From positions 1 through 9,407 of the forward strand of contig JANNNQ010000066.1 in assembly GCA_031398625.1 (NCBI GenBank): a stretch of DNA of 9,407 nucleotides, written 5' to 3'. Shown here one piece after another: positions 7,674-9,407 of the stretch (positions within the stretch are counted from its first letter, which is position 1; every line of letters starts with the position of its first letter). A program made the position numbers and the translations under genes. The notes beneath the pieces were generated by a model. It was not told the DNA's origin. It saw only the letters and a list, made by a program, of their open reading frames with translations, and searched no databases. The DNA is from CAIUGU01 sp031398625. GTDB taxonomy: Bacteria > Pseudomonadota > Gammaproteobacteria > Steroidobacterales > Steroidobacteraceae.

Positions 7674-9101
7674 GTGAACGCAGTCGTATCGAAGAGTTTT
7701 TCTGACTTCGCCGTCAAGGACCTGGCTCTTGCAGACTTCGGTCGCAAGGAAATGGCCATCGCCGAGACCGAAATGCCCGGCCTCATGGCCATCCGCAAGG
7801 AGTATGCGGCCTCGAAGCCGCTGAAGGGCGCACGCATCGCCGGATCGCTGCACATGACGATCCAGACGGCAATGCTGATCGACACCCTGAAGGCACTGGG
7901 CGCCGATATCCGCTGGGCGTCCTGCAACATCTACTCGACGCAGGATCACGCGGCCTCCGCCATCGCCGCCGCCGGCATCCCCGTATTCGCCTACAAGGGC
8001 GAGACGCTGGATGAGTACTGGGAATACACGCACCGCATCTTCGAGTGGCCGGCGGTCAATGGCGCACCCGCAAACGCGAACATGATCCTCGACGATGGCG
8101 GCGACGCCACGCTGCTCCTGATGCTCGGCAGCCGCGCCGAAAAGGACCGCTCGCTCATCGCCAAGCCGGCCAACGAGGAAGAAGTGTCGCTCTACGCCTC
8201 CATCGCGAAGCGCCTCGACACCCAGCCCGGCTGGTATTCGAAGCGGCTCGCGGACATCAAGGGCGTGACGGAGGAAACGACCACGGGGGTGAAGCGCCTG
8301 TATTCGCTCGCGAAGGAAGGCAAGCTGCCGTTCCCCGCCATCAACGTCAACGATTCGGTGACGAAATCGAAGTTCGACAACCTCTACGGCTGCCGCGAAT
8401 CGCTGGTGGATGCGATCAAGCGCGCCACCGACGTCATGATTGCAGGCAAGATCGCCGTGGTTGCCGGGTATGGCGACGTGGGCAAGGGTTCGGCGGAATC
8501 GCTCCGTGCCCTGTCTGCCCAGGTGTGGATCACCGAGATCGACCCGATCTGCGCCCTGCAGGCAGCGATGGAAGGCTATCGCGTGGTGACGATGGAAGAG
8601 GCCTGCGACAAGGCGGACATCTTCGTCACGGCCACGGGCAACCTGAACGTGATCACGCACGACCACATGGCGCGCATGAGGCACCAGGCCATCGTCTGCA
8701 ACATCGGCCACTTCGACAGCGAGATCGACATCGCCTCGCTCAGGAAGTACACGTGGGAGAACATCAAGCCCCAGGTCGATCACGTGGTGTTCCCGGACGG
8801 CAAGCGCATCATCGTGCTGGCCGAGGGCCGGCTGGTGAACCTGGGCTGCGGCACGGGGCATCCGTCGTTCGTCATGTCGAACTCGTTCACCAACCAGGTG
8901 CTGGCGCAGATCGAACTGTTCCAGCATGGCGCCAGGTACAAGAACGACGTGTATGTGCTGCCGAAGCATCTCGACGAGAAGGTGGCGCAGCTGCATCTCG
9001 AGCGCATCGGCGCGAAGCTGACGACACTCACGGCGGAGCAGTCGGCCTATCTGGGCCTGGCCGTCTCCGGGCCCTTCAAGCCTGATCACTACAAGTACTG
9101 A
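7674..9101 (+). CDS. ahcY: Adenosylhomocysteinase (SAH hydrolase)
   Basis: Reversibly hydrolyses S-adenosylhomocysteine to adenosine and homocysteine, clearing the product inhibitor of SAM-dependent methylation; it uses tightly bound NAD+ and works as a tetramer in the cytoplasm. The 475-residue product has AGSLHMTIQTAMLIDTL (56-72), signature 1 SCNIYSTQDHAASAI (from 83), the NAD+-binding GYGDVGKG (265-272), CNIGHFDSEID further on, and the standard C-terminal PFKPDHYKY. It is the long bacterial form, about 40 residues longer than the animal enzyme, with the usual bacterial insert around residues 150-190. The start is GTG at 7674, with GGGAG nine bases upstream; no in-frame ATG gives a complete N-terminus. 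An SAH riboswitch precedes it and a strong terminator follows it. It may be co-transcribed with metK, while the riboswitch sets its own output. Confidence 0.97.
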   Translation: MNAVVSKSFSDFAVKDLALADFGRKEMAIAETEMPGLMAIRKEYAASKPLKGARIAGSLHMTIQTAMLIDTLKALGADIRWASCNIYSTQDHAASAIAAAGIPVFAYKGETLDEYWEYTHRIFEWPAVNGAPANANMILDDGGDATLLLMLGSRAEKDRSLIAKPANEEEVSLYASIAKRLDTQPGWYSKRLADIKGVTEETTTGVKRLYSLAKEGKLPFPAINVNDSVTKSKFDNLYGCRESLVDAIKRATDVMIAGKIAVVAGYGDVGKGSAESLRALSAQVWITEIDPICALQAAMEGYRVVTMEEACDKADIFVTATGNLNVITHDHMARMRHQAIVCNIGHFDSEIDIASLRKYTWENIKPQVDHVVFPDGKRIIVLAEGRLVNLGCGTGHPSFVMSNSFTNQVLAQIELFQHGARYKNDVYVLPKHLDEKVAQLHLERIGAKLTTLTAEQSAYLGLAVSGPFKPDHYKY

Positions 9102-9140
9102 ACAGGGCTGCAAGCTGCAGGCAGCCGAAGACTGCAGGAA

Positions 9141-9171
9141 GAAAGGCCGGCACTGCCGGCCTTTCTTTTTT
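9141..9171 (+). terminator. Intrinsic terminator of ahcY
   Basis: GAAAGGCCGGC (9141-9151) and GCCGGCCTTTC (9155-9165) form a perfect 11-pair stem with a three-base ACT loop, followed by six T (9166-9171). It stands 40 bp after the ahcY stop and is oriented for the metK-ahcY transcript. The probable IS element begins at the next base. Confidence 0.95.
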
Positions 9172-9197
9172 GGGGTCTTCGTGATTTGGTGTGGGTA

Positions 9198-9233
9198 AAA
9201 AAAGCGCTCTGATCACGATGTGAGCGCTATTTT
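9198..9233 (+). terminator. Hairpin with flanking A and T runs in the IS leader
   Basis: AGCGCTC (9203-9209) pairs with GAGCGCT (9222-9228) across a 12-base loop. The stem extends past one A-A mismatch by four A-T pairs (AAAA at 9198-9201 with TTTT at 9230-9233). Read on the minus strand it is followed by a run of T (the complement of seven A at 9197-9203) and would work better as a terminator in that direction; on the plus strand the T run is only four long. IS elements often carry such a hairpin to block incoming transcription. Confidence 0.5.
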
Positions 9234-9285
9234 CATAGGGTCTGAGGCACAGTGCGAACGGACAGACAGTTGGCATGATGTGCGG

Positions 9286-9407
9286 ATGGTCAAAGCTGTC
9301 AAACGCCGCCGATTGGCGGACGCATATACTTTCCCGGGATTTCGTCCTCTGCAACGTGTCCAAGGGCTGTTCGGCGAGCCCGGCGCGCGGCTCGTTACCT
9401 TGGTTCG
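9286..9407 (+). CDS. N-terminus of a transposase-associated ORF, ISL3-like (partial)
   Basis: Forty codons and two bases of a reading frame that leaves the window at its right edge. The ATG at 9286 gives MVKAVKRRRLADAYTFPGF, followed by RPLQRVQGLFGEP and ARLVTLV. The very basic start, the YTFPGFRPL phrase and the GEPGARLVTLVR segment match what I recall of short ORFs annotated as transposase in proteobacteria, where the ISL3-type zinc-binding N-terminus follows shortly afterwards, in some copies in another frame. This is recognition from memory, not a search result. The start has only a weak GCGG before it. The frame is also open further upstream, with a GTG two codons earlier. A TATACT string at 9325-9330 lies inside this ORF and is most likely coding (Ala-Tyr-Thr). 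Confidence 0.55.
   Translation, partial: MVKAVKRRRLADAYTFPGFRPLQRVQGLFGEPGARLVTLV

Larger units (their letters stand above)
9172..9407 (+). mobile_element. Probable left end of an ISL3-like insertion sequence (runs off the window)
   Basis: The sequence after the ahcY terminator differs in texture from the housekeeping genes. It starts with GGGGTCTTCGTGATTTGGTG, which begins with G residues as ISL3-family termini usually do. It then carries a hairpin leader at 9198-9233 and an ORF from 9286 whose N-terminus I recognise from transposase-associated ORFs. The other end, the right inverted repeat and the target duplication lie outside the window, so the left boundary at 9172 and the family are inferences. 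Insertion at the terminator T tract would fit the AT-rich targets of this family. If correct, the gene that originally followed ahcY has been pushed downstream. Confidence 0.45.

Noticed and set aside
7658..7705. Fifteen-codon frame MGVPIRERSRIEEFF starting inside the SD hairpin
   Set aside because: It has no SD of its own, overlaps the ahcY start in another frame, and its ATG is part of the hairpin stem.
7563..9113. Long minus-strand open frame opposite ahcY
   Set aside because: Antisense shadow; the plus strand encodes a complete AhcY with all family motifs, and the minus translation resembles nothing known.
9325..9407. TATACT box followed by a GC-rich, foldable stretch, considered as the promoter and 5' part of 6S RNA or another structured RNA
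   Set aside because: The same bases read in frame as Ala-Tyr-Thr and onward within the transposase-like ORF from 9286, with no good -35 at normal spacing and no clear 6S signature.

Overview
The window is GC-rich bacterial chromosomal DNA. Six complete, intact housekeeping genes fill most of it. The protein sequences (PykA-type pyruvate kinase, type I GAPDH, E. coli-like transketolase and MetK, long bacterial-type AhcY) and an S-adenosylhomocysteine (SAH) riboswitch point to a proteobacterium. A gammaproteobacterium is most likely and a betaproteobacterium is possible; the genus cannot be fixed from this sequence.

Layout. Positions 1-177 hold no gene I can assign, only short conflicting open frames and a 14-bp tandem repeat. 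From 6039 down to 178 on the minus strand lies a central-carbon cluster in the order tkt - gap - pgk - pyk, with spacers of 127, 19 and 61 nt. From 6311 to 9101 on the plus strand lies a methyl-cycle pair, metK - ahcY. The two clusters diverge from a 271-nt spacer that carries a probable metK -10 box. A 121-nt spacer between metK and ahcY contains a well-formed SAH riboswitch just before the GTG start of ahcY. A strong intrinsic terminator closes ahcY at 9141-9171. Directly after its T tract the sequence changes character, and the last ~235 nt look like the left end of an insertion sequence, probably ISL3-like, with the first 40 codons of its transposase-like ORF running off the window.

Function. 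Transketolase exchanges sugar phosphates between the pentose phosphate (or Calvin) pathway and glycolysis and yields glyceraldehyde 3-phosphate. Gap, Pgk and Pyk carry that to pyruvate with two ATP-forming steps. On the other strand MetK makes S-adenosylmethionine (SAM), methyltransferases convert it to SAH, and AhcY removes the inhibitory SAH. The riboswitch senses SAH and is expected to raise ahcY expression when SAH accumulates, separately from metK.

I do not see a previously undescribed system. The points most worth a second look are the riboswitch expression platform (an SD hairpin and a possible 13-codon leader ORF whose stop overlaps the ahcY start), the IS boundary exactly at the ahcY terminator, the short palindromic repeats in the spacers, and an extra segment near the C-terminus of MetK.
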